Source: Verrucomicrobiales bacterium
GTDB taxonomy: Bacteria > Verrucomicrobiota > Verrucomicrobiia > Verrucomicrobiales > DEV007
NCBI GenBank assembly: GCA_029213025.1
Contig: JARGOZ010000018.1
Location: 1-64,000, forward strand
Direction: 5' to 3'
Length of the DNA: 64,000 nt
Made by a program: the position numbers and the translations under genes. Below, piece after piece: positions 45,032-57,600 of the stretch (positions are counted from its first letter, which is position 1; the number at the start of each line of letters is the position of its first letter). The notes beneath the pieces were generated by a model. That model had not been told where the DNA came from. It worked only from the letters and a program-made list of their open reading frames with translations, and searched no databases.

Positions 45032-45877
45032 ATGAAAATTCCGATCCTGATTTCGCTCTTCGCCATTCTGTTACATCTATCAGTTCAGGCGGAAAATACC
45101 TTTCGCAACTGGACCAATTCGGAAGGGCGAACCATCACTGCTGAGCTCGTTGAATTGAAAGGAGACAACGCGACACTCCGAATGAAAAACGGCAGGAAGT
45201 ATGTCGTCGCGCTGTCCACACTCAGTGAAGAAGACCGGCAATATTCCGCCACATGGCTTGAAGAAAAAGCCGCCGCTGAAGCGCTCAGCGGAGTTGACAC
45301 CAAACTCGGAGTACCGACTGGAACCATCGTGGAGACGACTTTTGACAAAGACACACCTCCGACACGCAAAGGCGACATCGCCGGGTGGAAGGCGGGGATC
45401 GGGGAATGGCAAGTCGCCGACGGATCTTTGATCGGGAATGAGTTACCGGAAGACAACCATCACTCCTCGCTCACCTATCGATTTGAAGCAACGGATCTTA
45501 TCATCACCACCACGGTCATGCTGGGCGAAGCCACACAAATCGCAATTGCCTGCCGGGATACCGTTCCGCCCAACCTGCACCTCGGGCGTCTCTACATTAC
45601 CCCGGACAAGTTATGGATTCAACGCATGTCGGGAATCGCAAAGACGACCAAAGCCGAACGACTGGTAACAAAGGAAGTCAATCTGAAGCCGGATGAGTGG
45701 TACGACGTGACTATAGAAATCATCGGCGACACCTACCGGGCGAAAGTTGGAAAAGAGGAACTCGAAGCAAGCCACTCCCGCTTCGCCGACGCAAAAGGTA
45801 TACTGGCTCTGGTGAACAAAGGTCAGGGAGCAAGATTCAAAGATGTCGCCATCCGCAACGCGAAGCCGATCGAATAA
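45032..45877 (+). CDS. Secreted SHD1-like/LamG-like protein
   Basis: This 281-residue protein starts with a signal peptide (MKIPILISLFAILLHLSVQA). Residues 25-75 (FRNWTNSEGRTITAELVEL, ATLRMKNGRKYVVALSTLS, EDRQYSATW) match the SLA1-homology-like (SHD1) domain common in PVC bacteria. The rest resembles a DUF1080-like concanavalin-type domain (GIGEWQVADGSLIGNEL, DEWYDVTIEIIGDTYRAKV). It starts 19 bp after aroE, likely co-transcribed. Its role may be binding rather than catalysis. Confidence 0.82.
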   Translation: MKIPILISLFAILLHLSVQAENTFRNWTNSEGRTITAELVELKGDNATLRMKNGRKYVVALSTLSEEDRQYSATWLEEKAAAEALSGVDTKLGVPTGTIVETTFDKDTPPTRKGDIAGWKAGIGEWQVADGSLIGNELPEDNHHSSLTYRFEATDLIITTTVMLGEATQIAIACRDTVPPNLHLGRLYITPDKLWIQRMSGIAKTTKAERLVTKEVNLKPDEWYDVTIEIIGDTYRAKVGKEELEASHSRFADAKGILALVNKGQGARFKDVAIRNAKPIE

Positions 45878-45985
45878 AATTCATCGTTTGTGACGAATGT
45901 GTTCGCGGTGATGAACTGTCAAAGGCCGGATTCCTTCCTGTCTTTCACGTTCAAATTATCGAATCTTATGATATCGTGCCTTCGA

Positions 45986-48370
45986 ATGACCGATTTCAGC
46001 CGCAGATCAATTCTATCGAATCTGGCAGTTCTCCTTTCCATCGCAATTCTCACTACATCCCGTGGTGAAGACTCCAGCGAAAAAAGCCCGGGCTCTGATG
46101 TCGTTCTGAGTCTGGACAAACAGAAGGTAATTTGGGACGGTGAACACTGCGCGTTTTTGATCGAAACCCATTTTGGCAAACCTTTGCTCAGCGAACTTCG
46201 GGAACAGAAGCTCGAATCAGTTAGACATCGATGCTGCGACGACTTTTCCGGATCGGTTTTGCAGCGAACACAACCGCAGCCAAAAACGGCAGGCAATGTG
46301 ACAGAAATCAATTTCCCGAAGGGGTCGGAAACACGGGCCGTGAACCCTGACGAATTTTGCGAAGCTTTATTGAAGAGATTTGCCGGTTTTTCAGAGATCA
46401 AACAGACCGGGCTCCGGGCTCTGAAAACAAAAAGTGTCGAAGACGGAAAAGTGTGGACGTGCAGGCTCATGATCAGTGTTTCGGGCATTGCTGCCGACGG
46501 GCGCATGTACGAATCAGTTTCCGAGCACGATGTCGATTTCCAGGTTTCCGCCGATGATGACTTTAAAAAAGACCTTCAGGAAAAGCCGGTCATCCTGCGT
46601 TGGAAAGATGTAAAAGAGGCGAACCGGTATTCCGAAAACCTTCTACTGACAGAAGTGACAGCCGGGGCGGGTCTGAACCGGTTTTCACTTCCTGATAACT
46701 GGATTAACACGGAATACTCCGAGCAATACTGGTTCCAGTTCGGGGTTCATGATTTCAATCTCGACGGTGTCAACGACATCGCAGTGGCTACCACTGAAGG
46801 AAGAATCCTGCTGCTTAGCTCCCTGAACGGGCAACCGTTTGCCGACTACGCCCAACAATTAGGGATAGCAAGTCATCCCCATCCAACGAAAAACTTCACC
46901 TTTCTCGTTTCCTGGATCGACTATGATAACGATGGATTTGCCGATCTGTTCGCCGGGGACCGGCTGTTCCACAATGAAGGAGGGAAATACTTTGTCGACG
47001 TGACTATACCATCAGGGATCAGGGTACCCTTCCTCGCCATGGGCGCGACTGTGGCGGACTTCGATTGCGACGGATTACCGGATCTGTACGTCTGTGCCCA
47101 AAGACCGTCGAGTGTTAGTGGGAAAAGCTCAAAACCGGCTTCCTGGGTGGGCGATCATGAAAACGGAGGCATCAACCAGCTATGGCGCAACCTCGGGGAC
47201 GGACGCTTCGAGAATATCGCGAAAAAGGCGGGCGCAACCGGCGGAAGGAGAAAAAGTTTCGCCGCCTCAGCCTTCTTTTATGATGATGACCATTTCCCCG
47301 ATCTCTATATAGCCAACGATTTCGGAGAGAATGTCATGTTGCGAAACCGTGGCGACGGAACTTTTGAGGATATCACCAAACCTACCGGAACAGGAGATTT
47401 CGCAACCAGTATGGGAGTCTGTGCCGGTGATATCGACAATGATGGTAAGGCAGAGCTATACGTAGCCAATATGTTTTCGAAAATGGGTCGGCGAATCATT
47501 GCCAACGTCTCGGAAGCGGATTATCCACCGGGAATTTACCAGCAAATCAAAGGGTCGTGTGCCGGAAATAGACTCTATCAACTCCGGGAAGGTGAAACTG
47601 TTTACCGGGAACTCAGTGAAGATCTCCATGTCAATAAAGTCGGCTGGGCCTACGCGCCGGCAATGGGGGATTTTAACAGAGACGGCTGGCTGGATTTGTA
47701 TGCCACTACAGGGTTTTTGAGTAGAAACCGCGGCAAACCCGACGGATGAACCTGTCTCTGGAGGGCTGTCGTGTCACAGCCCATGAATTGCGGGAGCATA
47801 AATCCAGTCCTCGGAGCGATTGACAAAGAGAACGGTGAGTTTTGGGTGGAAAATCCTTTTCAACTGGCGCAGCACGATGAAAACCTGAGTGCTTACGAAA
47901 AGAACCGCCTGTTTCTGAACAACGGCAAAATGGAATTTGTCGATGCCTCCTTTTGTTCCGGTGCGGATCTCGATTCCGATTCCCGTTCGGCTGTAGTCTC
48001 CGATTTCGATCTCGACGGGAAACCGGATTTGCTGGTCGGATCAGCGGGTGGCGGAGCGCTGCGATTGTTTCGCAATACCTTTCCCGACGAAAACAACTGG
48101 ATCCGCCTGCGCCTGCAGGGAACGACCTCCAATAGATATGCAATAGGTTCGAGAGTGGTTTTACAAGTCGGCGAACGCAAAATTGTCCGCGACCTTTTTC
48201 CGGTAAACGGATTCCAGGGACAGAGCCCCTGCGAACTCCTCATCGGTATTGGTAAATCAGACTTTATTGATCAGTTAACCATTCGATGGCCCACCGGAGC
48301 GATGCAATCCTACCAAAAATTGCCAAGCGATCAGACCTACCGGATCACCGAGGAAAAAAAGCCGTGGTGA
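45986..48370 (+). CDS. CRTAC1/UnbV-type FG-GAP protein with in-frame TGA, candidate selenoprotein
   Basis: Read through one TGA (47747-47749) this frame gives 794 residues plus the recoded codon's residue counted among them. The N-terminus has a twin-Arg-like signal (SRRSILSNLAVLLSIAILTT). FG-GAP/VCBS repeats run from about residue 245 (HDFNLDGVNDIAVA, DYDNDGFADLFAG, ADFDCDGLPDLYV, GDIDNDGKAELYVA, GDFNRDGWLDLYA). After the TGA the frame continues with TCLWRAVVSQP, another FG-GAP (SDFDLDGKPDLLVG) and a C-terminal ASPIC/UnbV domain (NWIRLRLQGTTSNRYAIGSR, LTIRWPTG). The domain order is that of a complete CRTAC1-family protein, so the TGA interrupts an otherwise intact gene. UGA-T-C would make a U-x-C pair. 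A hairpin lies 13 nt after the TGA. The alternative is a nonsense mutation. A start at 45968 is also possible. Confidence 0.75.
47763..47782 (+). promoter_or_regulatory. Candidate bacterial SECIS hairpin
   Basis: GGGCTGT (47763-47769), a CGTGTC loop and ACAGCCC (47776-47782) form a perfect 7-bp stem with a 6-nt loop. The stem starts 13 nt after the in-frame TGA and the loop 20 nt after it. A G is the second loop base. Reported bacterial SECIS elements have their apical loop about 16-37 nt after UGA and a G in the first two loop positions, so this fits. It is inside the coding frame, as bacterial SECIS elements are. Confidence 0.6.
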
Positions 48371-48673
48371 TGAAGAAAATCCTCAAGTGACAATATTGTT
48401 GCAGAGCGGAATCCGACTGGCAACTGATCGATACATGGATTTCCGGACACATTTCAGGCGGCTATAACGGGCCTGCATTAAATACATTTATCGTATATTT
48501 TATAATTTCTATAAAGCAAATACGATTTCACCAACTTTTTCACGATTTTTGTTGACGAAATTTCGCCAGTTTCACAGTCTCGCAGTCAAGCAAATAGGCT
48601 CTGTTTCAAAAGCTTGTGAATATTTTCACGAATCTTCAGCTGCGCTTAACCACCACACACCACCGGAAATATT
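48371..48673. promoter_or_regulatory. 303-bp AT-rich region upstream of the giant gene
   Basis: No gene is seen. The middle is A+T rich and contains a TATAAT at 48501-48506 with no good -35 box at 17 bp, and a TTGACG at 48552 without a matching -10. One of these probably marks the giant gene's promoter, giving a 5' leader of about 100-170 nt. No strong ribosome binding site precedes the ATG at 48674; the nearest purine-rich word is CCGGAAAT. Confidence 0.4.
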
Positions 48674-51600
48674 ATGAAAAAGCGATCCTTACTTGACAAG
48701 ATTCTGCCACAAAACAAATCGGAAAAGGAGGACACGCAACGGGAATATATAGCTGAACAGTTGGAATCCAGAATTCTCTACTCCGGTGCCCCGGCCCCCG
48801 CTGAAGTCCCCGTGCAAGAGGTGGTTCAGGATTCATCGGGGGAATCTCCCGGGTTCGAAGGTGTTGAAAGTTTTACCGGCCCGGATCATCCGGTTATAGC
48901 TGATCAATCAGCGAGTGAAACGCTGAATGAGATTGTGACCTTAACAAGTCTCGACAACCTCTCGGCGGACGAAATCGACTACCTGGCAAACGCAGCGGTG
49001 GAGCGTTGGAAAGCAGCCGATCTCTCGGCGGAGCAGTTAGAAGCACTCGAGGCGATTGAAATTTCTATCCTTGATATCGAAGGGTTGGCTATCGCGGAGA
49101 CAAATGGCTATGACATCGAGCTCGATTTAAATGCCAATGGATCCGGCTGGTTTATCGACTCGACCCCGTTTCTTGATGAAGAATTTGACTATGCAGAAAG
49201 CTCAACTGTCTTCCGGGATACCGATGGAGATGCGCAGCACGGCATAGATCTTCTCACTGTGATGATGCACGAAATGGGACACGTGCTGGGTATGGAAGAT
49301 ATCTATGAGTCCGCTCAAGAGCATAACTTGCTCTACGGCGGCTTTGAAGAGGGAGTTCGGAAATTGCCTGTCGCCGGTCAGGCGGATGGCGCCGCGGCGG
49401 GGTCTCAGTCCGATGCCCATGCCAGTATTACGGTGACCAACTTACTTGATGATGATGGTGCGTCAGGTACTCCTTCGCTGCGAGATGCCATTAATCAGGC
49501 TGTATCAGGTGAAACTATAACTTTGGTAGATGGTCAATATGTGATCTCAAAAGTTTCGACCAGTGAAAACGGAAATCTAGACGGTGACTTTGATATCAAT
49601 AACAAAAATATCACAATCGTCGGCGCCGGAAAATGGGACTCAACCCTGATGACAGGCACCCTTATCGACGCACAACAAATCGACCGCGTTTTTCACATCC
49701 TTGGAACATCGAATGTAACGCTCCAAGACATGACCATAACAGGAGGTCTGGTTACCGAAGGAAACGGAGGCGGAATTCTTCACGAGGGAGGAACTCTGAT
49801 GCTGGAAAATGTAGCCATCGACAGTAATGAGGTGCAGGACACGGTAGACAACAACACTAACGCTCTGGGAGGCGGTCTGTATAATAACAACCGAACCCTG
49901 ATCGCCACGAACACTGACTTTACCAATAACAAAGCAACCAGAAACGGTGGCAACGAAACGGCCGGTGGCGGTGGTCTGTTCAGTAGTGGAGGATCAGCTG
50001 ATGTGACCATAACCGGGGGAACGATTTCAGGAAATACGGCCCGTGACGGCGGCGGCCTCTATATATGGAGTCAGGGAGCAACGGCAACACTGGACGGTGT
50101 GACGATTACCGCGAACCGAGGGGACAATACGGGAGGCGGATTCCGGTTTCATGACGGTGCAACTATCGATTTTGTAAATGGTGCTACCATCACGGATAAC
50201 ACAGCGCACAATTCCGGTGGCGGTGGCTATATCTCCGCGGCTGCTACCGTTAACATGAATGACGGCAGCGCGATTACAATCACAGGAAATAAAGTCGCCG
50301 ATGCGGCGGGAACGACAATTCGAGGCTCCGGCGGAGGATTTTATGTCCACGAAGGCAGTCAACTGAGCATCGACAACGCCACTATTCAGGGTAATACAGC
50401 TGATGAAGGCGGTGGTTTCTATATCATAAGAAGGGATTCGACTATAGACATCAGCAACTCGACCATTTCGGAAAACTTTGCCGAGGTCCGTGGAGGTGGT
50501 TTCCGCTCAGCCCAGGAGGGAACGATCGTTAACATGACCAACACAGTGATCTCGGAAAATACTGCCGAGACAGAACACGGTGGTGGATTTTATAACGTCG
50601 GTGACGTGAAGTTGACCGGAGTAACCATTTCGGCGAACCACGCAGGAATCGGCACCGGAGATCGCGGGGGCGGCTTCTACAACACGTTGGGTAACGTGAC
50701 CATCATCGGAGACAGCAAGATTATCGACAACTCAGCCACCGAACACGGGGGCGGATTTTGGAACAGGAACGGAACCGTTACGATCACAGGAACGGACACT
50801 GAGAAAATCGAGATTCAGGGCAACAAGGTTGGGGTCAGTAATGCGGGAACAATCCTGGGCAACGCCGGTAATGGAGCGGGATTTTGGTCCTCCGACGCCT
50901 CGACCTCGAAATTAACTCATGTCGATCTGATTGGCAACATCAGCTCAGAAAACGGCAGTGGTGTCCTCAACGGAGTCGGTGCCGGTGCCTACATTACCAG
51001 CGCCAGCCAGGTAGAGCTGACCGATGTAACTATCGACGGACACACGGCGAACGAAGGCGGGGCTTTTTACATCTCTGATCCTCATTCTAAGTTGACGGGA
51101 ACCAGGGTTAGCCTGGATGACAACACGGCCCGAACCAGGGGCGGCGCCTTCCGCGTGGCCCAAACATTTGCAACTGTCGAACTGACCAACTCGACGATCA
51201 ACAATAACATCGCACAAAACGAGCACGGCGGCGGTTTTTACAACAATGGAACGGTTTCTCTGACTAACACGTCAGTAGACAATAATCAGGCCCTTGATCT
51301 TGTGACCACCGGTATCAATCTCGACGGGACCGACGGAATATTGTATCGCCGGGCCAGCTACGGCGGCGGCTTTTACAATGGCGGGGGATCGGTCAGCTTA
51401 TTGGGAAGCTCCACAGTGAAGGATAATGATACCTATGGGCATGGGGCCGGTTTTTATACATCCGGCGGTACCGTTACAGCTGCAGGAACAGTTATCAGCG
51501 GCAATGAAATTTTACGGGACCTCGCTGTAGCAGCATCCACAGCGGATGGTGATACGATTAGACATGGCGCTGGTTTTGCCAGTTTCGGCGACGGAAACGT

Positions 51601-54600
51601 AAACCTCACTGACGTAACGATTTCGGGAAATAAAACTGGCATTGATACCGGCGATATCCTGAGGGGTTCAGGTGGAGGTTTCTACAATCAGGATGGTTCC
51701 ACTGTCAACATAAGTGGAGATAGCCAGATCATAGGAAACCATGCCCAGGAGGGCGGCGCCTTCTATAACACTTCAACCGGTAGCACAGTGGAGATAACGG
51801 GCACTACCGGAAACGCAATTGAAATTGGCACCCAGACAGATCCCAATGTCGCAAGAGTCCGGGGGGGCGGGTTCCGCTCCACAGGAAATACCAACGTAAA
51901 TTTGTCGTATGTAGATATTAGCTTCAATACGGCCGAGGGCGAAAGAGGTGGCGGCATTTATGCTGACGGCGCTCACATCGTTGGTGATAATGTATCTATT
52001 ACCAACAACGCAGCTATTGATACCGGTGGCAGTCGCGAAGGTGGAGGGTTGTTTCTCTCCGGCAACGGTCTCACCGAGTTGACCGACAGCACCATTTCCG
52101 ATAACTCCACCAATCACCACGGGGGCGGTTTCTACCTCGAAAGCGGCCAGATCGATTTGGCTGCCACCACCATTAGCGGAAATTTCACTAATAATTCAGG
52201 GGCCGGCTATTTTGTGACCGGTAACGGTATCGTGAATCTGACGGATAGTTCGGTTACCAATAATATCGCCCATGACCATGGTGGTGGTTTTTACTCAGCC
52301 AGCGATTCAAAAATCACGGCCACACGCTCGAATATCGATGGCAATCTGGCCGGACACAGCAACGCTACCACCCGTGATGAAAGCGGCACCAGTGGAATTG
52401 GGGGTGTTGCCCTGGGCGACGACCTGCGTGGCGGTGGATTTTGGGCCTCCGAGCGGGCCAATATTACCCTGATCGATTCAGCCCTTACCAATAATGAAGC
52501 TGCACGATACGGAGGCGGGGGAAATCTGGAAAACGAGGCTACCCTTACTCTTCTGGGAAGTACTGTGAGCGGCAACGTTGGTGATCAGCACGGTGGCGGT
52601 TTTCGGATTGCCTCGAATGCGCATCTCTATGCTACCAATTCTACGATAAGCGGAAACTATGCCGGCTTTGTCCGGGCTGAAAACAGCGGAGTGGTGAAGG
52701 CCAACTATGATGGCCGGTACGGTGGGGGGATCTGGGTCCAGAGCAGTGGTAATCAGGTCATCCTCAATCACACTACCGTGACCAATAACTTTGGCACTTC
52801 CGGAGGGGCGGCAGGAGGTGCCGGAATTTACCGAAGCGCGGGATTCATCCAGGCAGAGAACAGCATCATCTATGGCAACATTGCCGATGCGGATCTTGAC
52901 GCGGCTTCACAGGACGCAAGTGACATGCGCGGCGCGATCACTCTGATTGGCGCCAACGTCCTGGGAACCCACAATAACGGTACGGTTACCCTGGCTGAAG
53001 ACGCATTCAGAATCACAGCTGACCCGGGCCTTGCTGCTCTGGCCGATAATGGCGGCGTGGCCACCCCTGGTGGAAACGTACAAACCCATGCCATTACCGG
53101 TTCCAGTGTAGCAGCCGATGCGGCCGTCAATTCCAGGGTCAGCACCGATCAGCTCGGGAACGGGCGACTGCCAGGGGCATCTGCGGCTACGACTTCCGTC
53201 CTTTCAGATATCAACGGTGCGGACCTCCTCACCGACACCACCAACGTCACCATGGGAACAGCCCGGACCACCACTGTGGACGGCACATCCCTCGATTTTA
53301 ACGCCGGTTCTGCCACTAATGAAACGCTGTTTGACGTCGCCGTCGCACAGGCAGGTACTCTGGCTGCCGGTGATCTGATCACGGTTACCGTGACTCTGGA
53401 TTACACCCGCCCAAGCGGTGACCATGACCCGGCATTTATTTTGACTGATGGTTCGACCAATTTGACCATCTCAACTTCGGATAATGCTCCGGGCACAGTC
53501 AGTGGAAACGGCACTCTGTTTACCGGGACTCACCCGGCCAACGGAGCCGCTTCTCAGATCGTGTTAACCTATACGTTCTCCGACGCCGGTAACCGTCTCG
53601 GCGCAGCGGAAGGCGGCAAGTCGGGATCCAACAGCGGGACTGCCAGCTTGAACGCGGCCAATGGACTTACCTGGCGTATGCGCGGAGGTAATGCGGGTGA
53701 GCTTTTTCAGGTGGATAAAGTTTCTGTCAGTTACGACGTCATCTCCGGCACCAGCGATATTGGTGCCTTCGAAGTTGATCCGGTCACCGACACGCTAACC
53801 CTGGATACCATTACCATCCCGCAAAACGCAATTGTTACAGATGGTGCTTCTTCAGCAACTGTCGAATTGAGCGCCGCAGCAACCAGCACCGGTGCGGGCC
53901 CCCTTAACTACGACTGGACGGCAACCGCACCGGATGGCAGCGATCTGGCCGTGACCGGCAACGGAACGTCCGCTGCCAGCTTCGCCTACGGTCCGTCTGC
54001 GGATAACCCCGTCGGGTTTGTCGATGTTTCGCTCACGGTCACTGATGCGACCACCGGGCAGTTGGTGACGTCAGAAGTGCACCAGGTCCGCTTTGTGGAC
54101 CCTAACGTCACACCCGCCACATTCACTGCCGGTACGATAGAAGTCGACACGCTTGGCGATGAAAATGACGGAGTTCGTCTCGACTACAACACCGAAACAG
54201 CCGATTTTAACGTTGGCCAGATTCTCACCGGAGCAACGACCGGAACTCAGGCAACGATTATCAGTGTGACTGACAACGGGGCGGATGGCACCCTGGTTCT
54301 GGAAATGATCCCGAACACCGGTACCGGGAATTTTGCCTCTGGTGAAGCGATCACCGATGATGGAACGACTCCGGGAGCTGCGCTTGCCGCCTCAACCCTC
54401 TACGACATCACTTTGCGCGAGGCCATCAATATGGCTAACGCGAGTGGCGCGGGGAACTTTGAAATTACGTTCAATGCGGGAGTTACCGATGCTAGTTCTA
54501 TTCAGTCTTCTCTTACCTACAGGGAACTGAATTACGACTCCCAGAACGGCACTGATTTTATAGTTGGAGAAATCATAACCGGAGCATCTGACGGAACTCA

Positions 54601-57600
54601 GGCCACAATCATTGACATCATTGGAGATAGCGGTGGTTCCGACACTACAGGTCGACTGGTGCTTGAAATCATTGGCGGCACCGGCGACGGAGACTTTAAT
54701 AACAACGAATCCATTAGCGCCCCCTCGGGTTCAACCGCATTAGCAAATGGCAGCCTGTTCCAAAGTTACAACTCCGGCTACGACTATGACATTACTAAAT
54801 CAAATGGAATGCTCGTCATAAATGGCAACGGTCCCGCTTATACGATCATCGATGGCAACGGCGTCGACCGGGTCTTTGATATACGTCCCGACGCATCCGT
54901 GATTTTTAAAGATCTCACTATCCAGGGCGGTGCCACAACTTTGACCGACGGCAACAGTGAGCACGGAGGCGGAGTGAAAAATGAGGGCGGAATCGGTATC
55001 TTCCAGGGCGTAACTATCAGCAACAACAGTGCCGCAGCCGGCTCAAACGCCGGTCAGGGCGGAGCCATCTACACTACCAGCAGCGGGCGCAGCAATGGAC
55101 TCATCCTGATGACGGACAGCCTGATCGAGAACAATTCTTCCGAAAGTAACGGTGGTGGTATCTATATGGCAGGCACCAATGTCGGTGAAAGTCTACTCTA
55201 CCTCAAGGATACGGTTATCAGAGGTAATACCGCTGCGTCAGCGGGGGGGAATTTGGATGATCGCCGTGGTGGAGGTTTTTACATCACGGATGACGGCAAC
55301 AAAATTGTCTTCGATAATGTGACAGTGTCAGATAACCTGACCAACGGTCGGCATCGCAACGATGGAGGTGGAGGGGCATTTACCGGTGCAGATCATACCA
55401 TTGAAGTCACTGGAGGTTCATTTATCCGCAACAAAGCAGGACAGGATACCAACGGTAGCGACTCTGACGGAGGTGGTTTTTGGTCCGGCGCGACACGGAG
55501 TCAATTTACGTTTGATGGAACTGAGATCGGTGGTGCACTGGATGGAAGTGGCAATGTTGATTTGGGCAACACATCAGAAGACGACGGAGGTGGTTTCTAT
55601 CTCGAAGGCCGCTTTAATACTTACGATTTCGTAGATGTAAAGATTGAGGGAAACCGTTCTTACGACGGAGGCGGAGGCTTTTTCGTTGCCAACGATTCTG
55701 AGACCTTGCATTTCGTTCAGACAGCAACCGGAAATTCCTATATTAAAGACAATTACTCGGAAACTGAACACGGCGGCGGCTTCAGAAATGATGGCGTCGT
55801 ACATATCAACACAACCGACTCCAAAGGCAATGCATCGGTAGGTGTATTTACGATTTCGGGAAACCAGGCTCGTACCAACGGAACGTTACTCCTGCCGGAT
55901 GGCACCGGCTCAACCAATGCCGACCGGATTGGAGGCGGCTTTTATGCGACCTCGAATTCTGAAACAAATCTTCAGGATGTTGTACTCGAAAACAATATCG
56001 CCAACCGTCGCGGGGGAGCTTTTTATGCCGCTGGCGGATCAGTCGTCAACATAACCTCTACATCGGCTTCTACATCGGGCGACGACTCCTCTTTTGTATC
56101 AAAAATTCAGAACAATCATACGGTAGATCTCAATGACGGTGATGGAGGTGGATTCTATGTATCCGGTGCCAACACCAGAGTAAACCTTACCGACGTCCTT
56201 GTGGACAGTAACACGGCATCCGATGATGGCGGTGGATTTCTTTCCCAGTCGAACAACAGTCATACCTCTCTAACCAGGGTTGATCTAACCAACAATGTCG
56301 CGCTTGACAACGGGGGCGGCTTCTACAATGAATCGCAAAGCTCCAGGGTCTCTCTCGACACCGTCCAGATCGATACAAACCGTTCGACCACATTACACGG
56401 TGGGGGATTCCGCAATAACGGTATCGTAGAGGGTAAGCTCGTAACGATAACGAACAATTCCGCCAACAACACCACAGACGGGCTTGAGAACACCATACTT
56501 ACCAACAACCAGGACAGGATTGGTGGAGGTTTCTACAACTATCAGGGAACAGTAACCCTGGAAGATGCGATCATCGAAGACAACCGCGCATACAGCCGCG
56601 GAGCAGGTATCTTCAATCAGTCCGGAGGGATCGTGATAATTACGTCCAATACGATCCGTTCCAGCATTTCCAATAATCTGATTGATCAGAACTCAGACCA
56701 AAACAACCAACAGTGGAGAAACTTCGGAAGCGGGGCCGCGATCTTTCAGGAAAGCGCGGGTAGTATGTTTGATCTAACGGGCGTCGACATCGTCGGCAAT
56801 ATGGCAAAAGATGACGGCGGCGGTATCTTCATGACCAGTGACGGATCCAGCGGCAGTCTTACCGATGTTCTGATTCAATCAAACCAGGCCGGCGACGAAG
56901 GTGGTGGTATCTATATAGCTTCCGGAGGCATCACGTTGACTCTGAGTCATGTCGCAATCATCGGAAATATGTCGGAAACTATAGTCGGAGCACTGCGTCC
57001 TGACGACCAGAGCCTGACGCTGGGCGACAGTGGTCATGGTGGCGGTATCAGCAACCGGGGTGTAATCATCGGCGACAACGTTACCATATCAGGCAATAAA
57101 TCCGGAGTAAGCGATGTTGCTGCCGGTAACGACAGTAACAATGTAGGAGGCGGAATTTACAGCACTGGAACCAGTGCCCGGGTCCAGTTAACCAACGCGG
57201 CGATTACAGACAACGAAGCGTACGGTCGTGGCGGCGGCGTTTACAATGCGGAAGGTATCCTCGAACTGACCGACTTTGTGGTTTCCGGCAACTCGGCCGA
57301 TCAGGGAACCAGCGAAAGCCAGGGTCGCGCGGGCGGTATCTGGAACAGCGGAAACGGTGATGTAACCTTGACGGGAGGCCTCGTCAGCGATAACAAATCG
57401 TTCGGTCATTCCGGAGGTATTCATAACCAGGACACCGGTTCGACGCTGACGATTTCAAATGTGACCTTAACCGGAAACACCGCCGGCTATGATGTGAATG
57501 CGGGAGCATTCGTCGACAACCGGGTCGCCGGCGCACTGTGGGCGCTGAGCGGCGGGGCTGCCAATGTGACATTGACTCACAGCACGGTTACCAACAACCA

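Noticed and set aside
47750-48370. Separate short gene after the TGA, or a frameshift
   Set aside because: The downstream part is in the same frame as the upstream gene, so no frameshift is needed. It has no signal peptide or ribosome binding site and only completes the domain set of the upstream protein.
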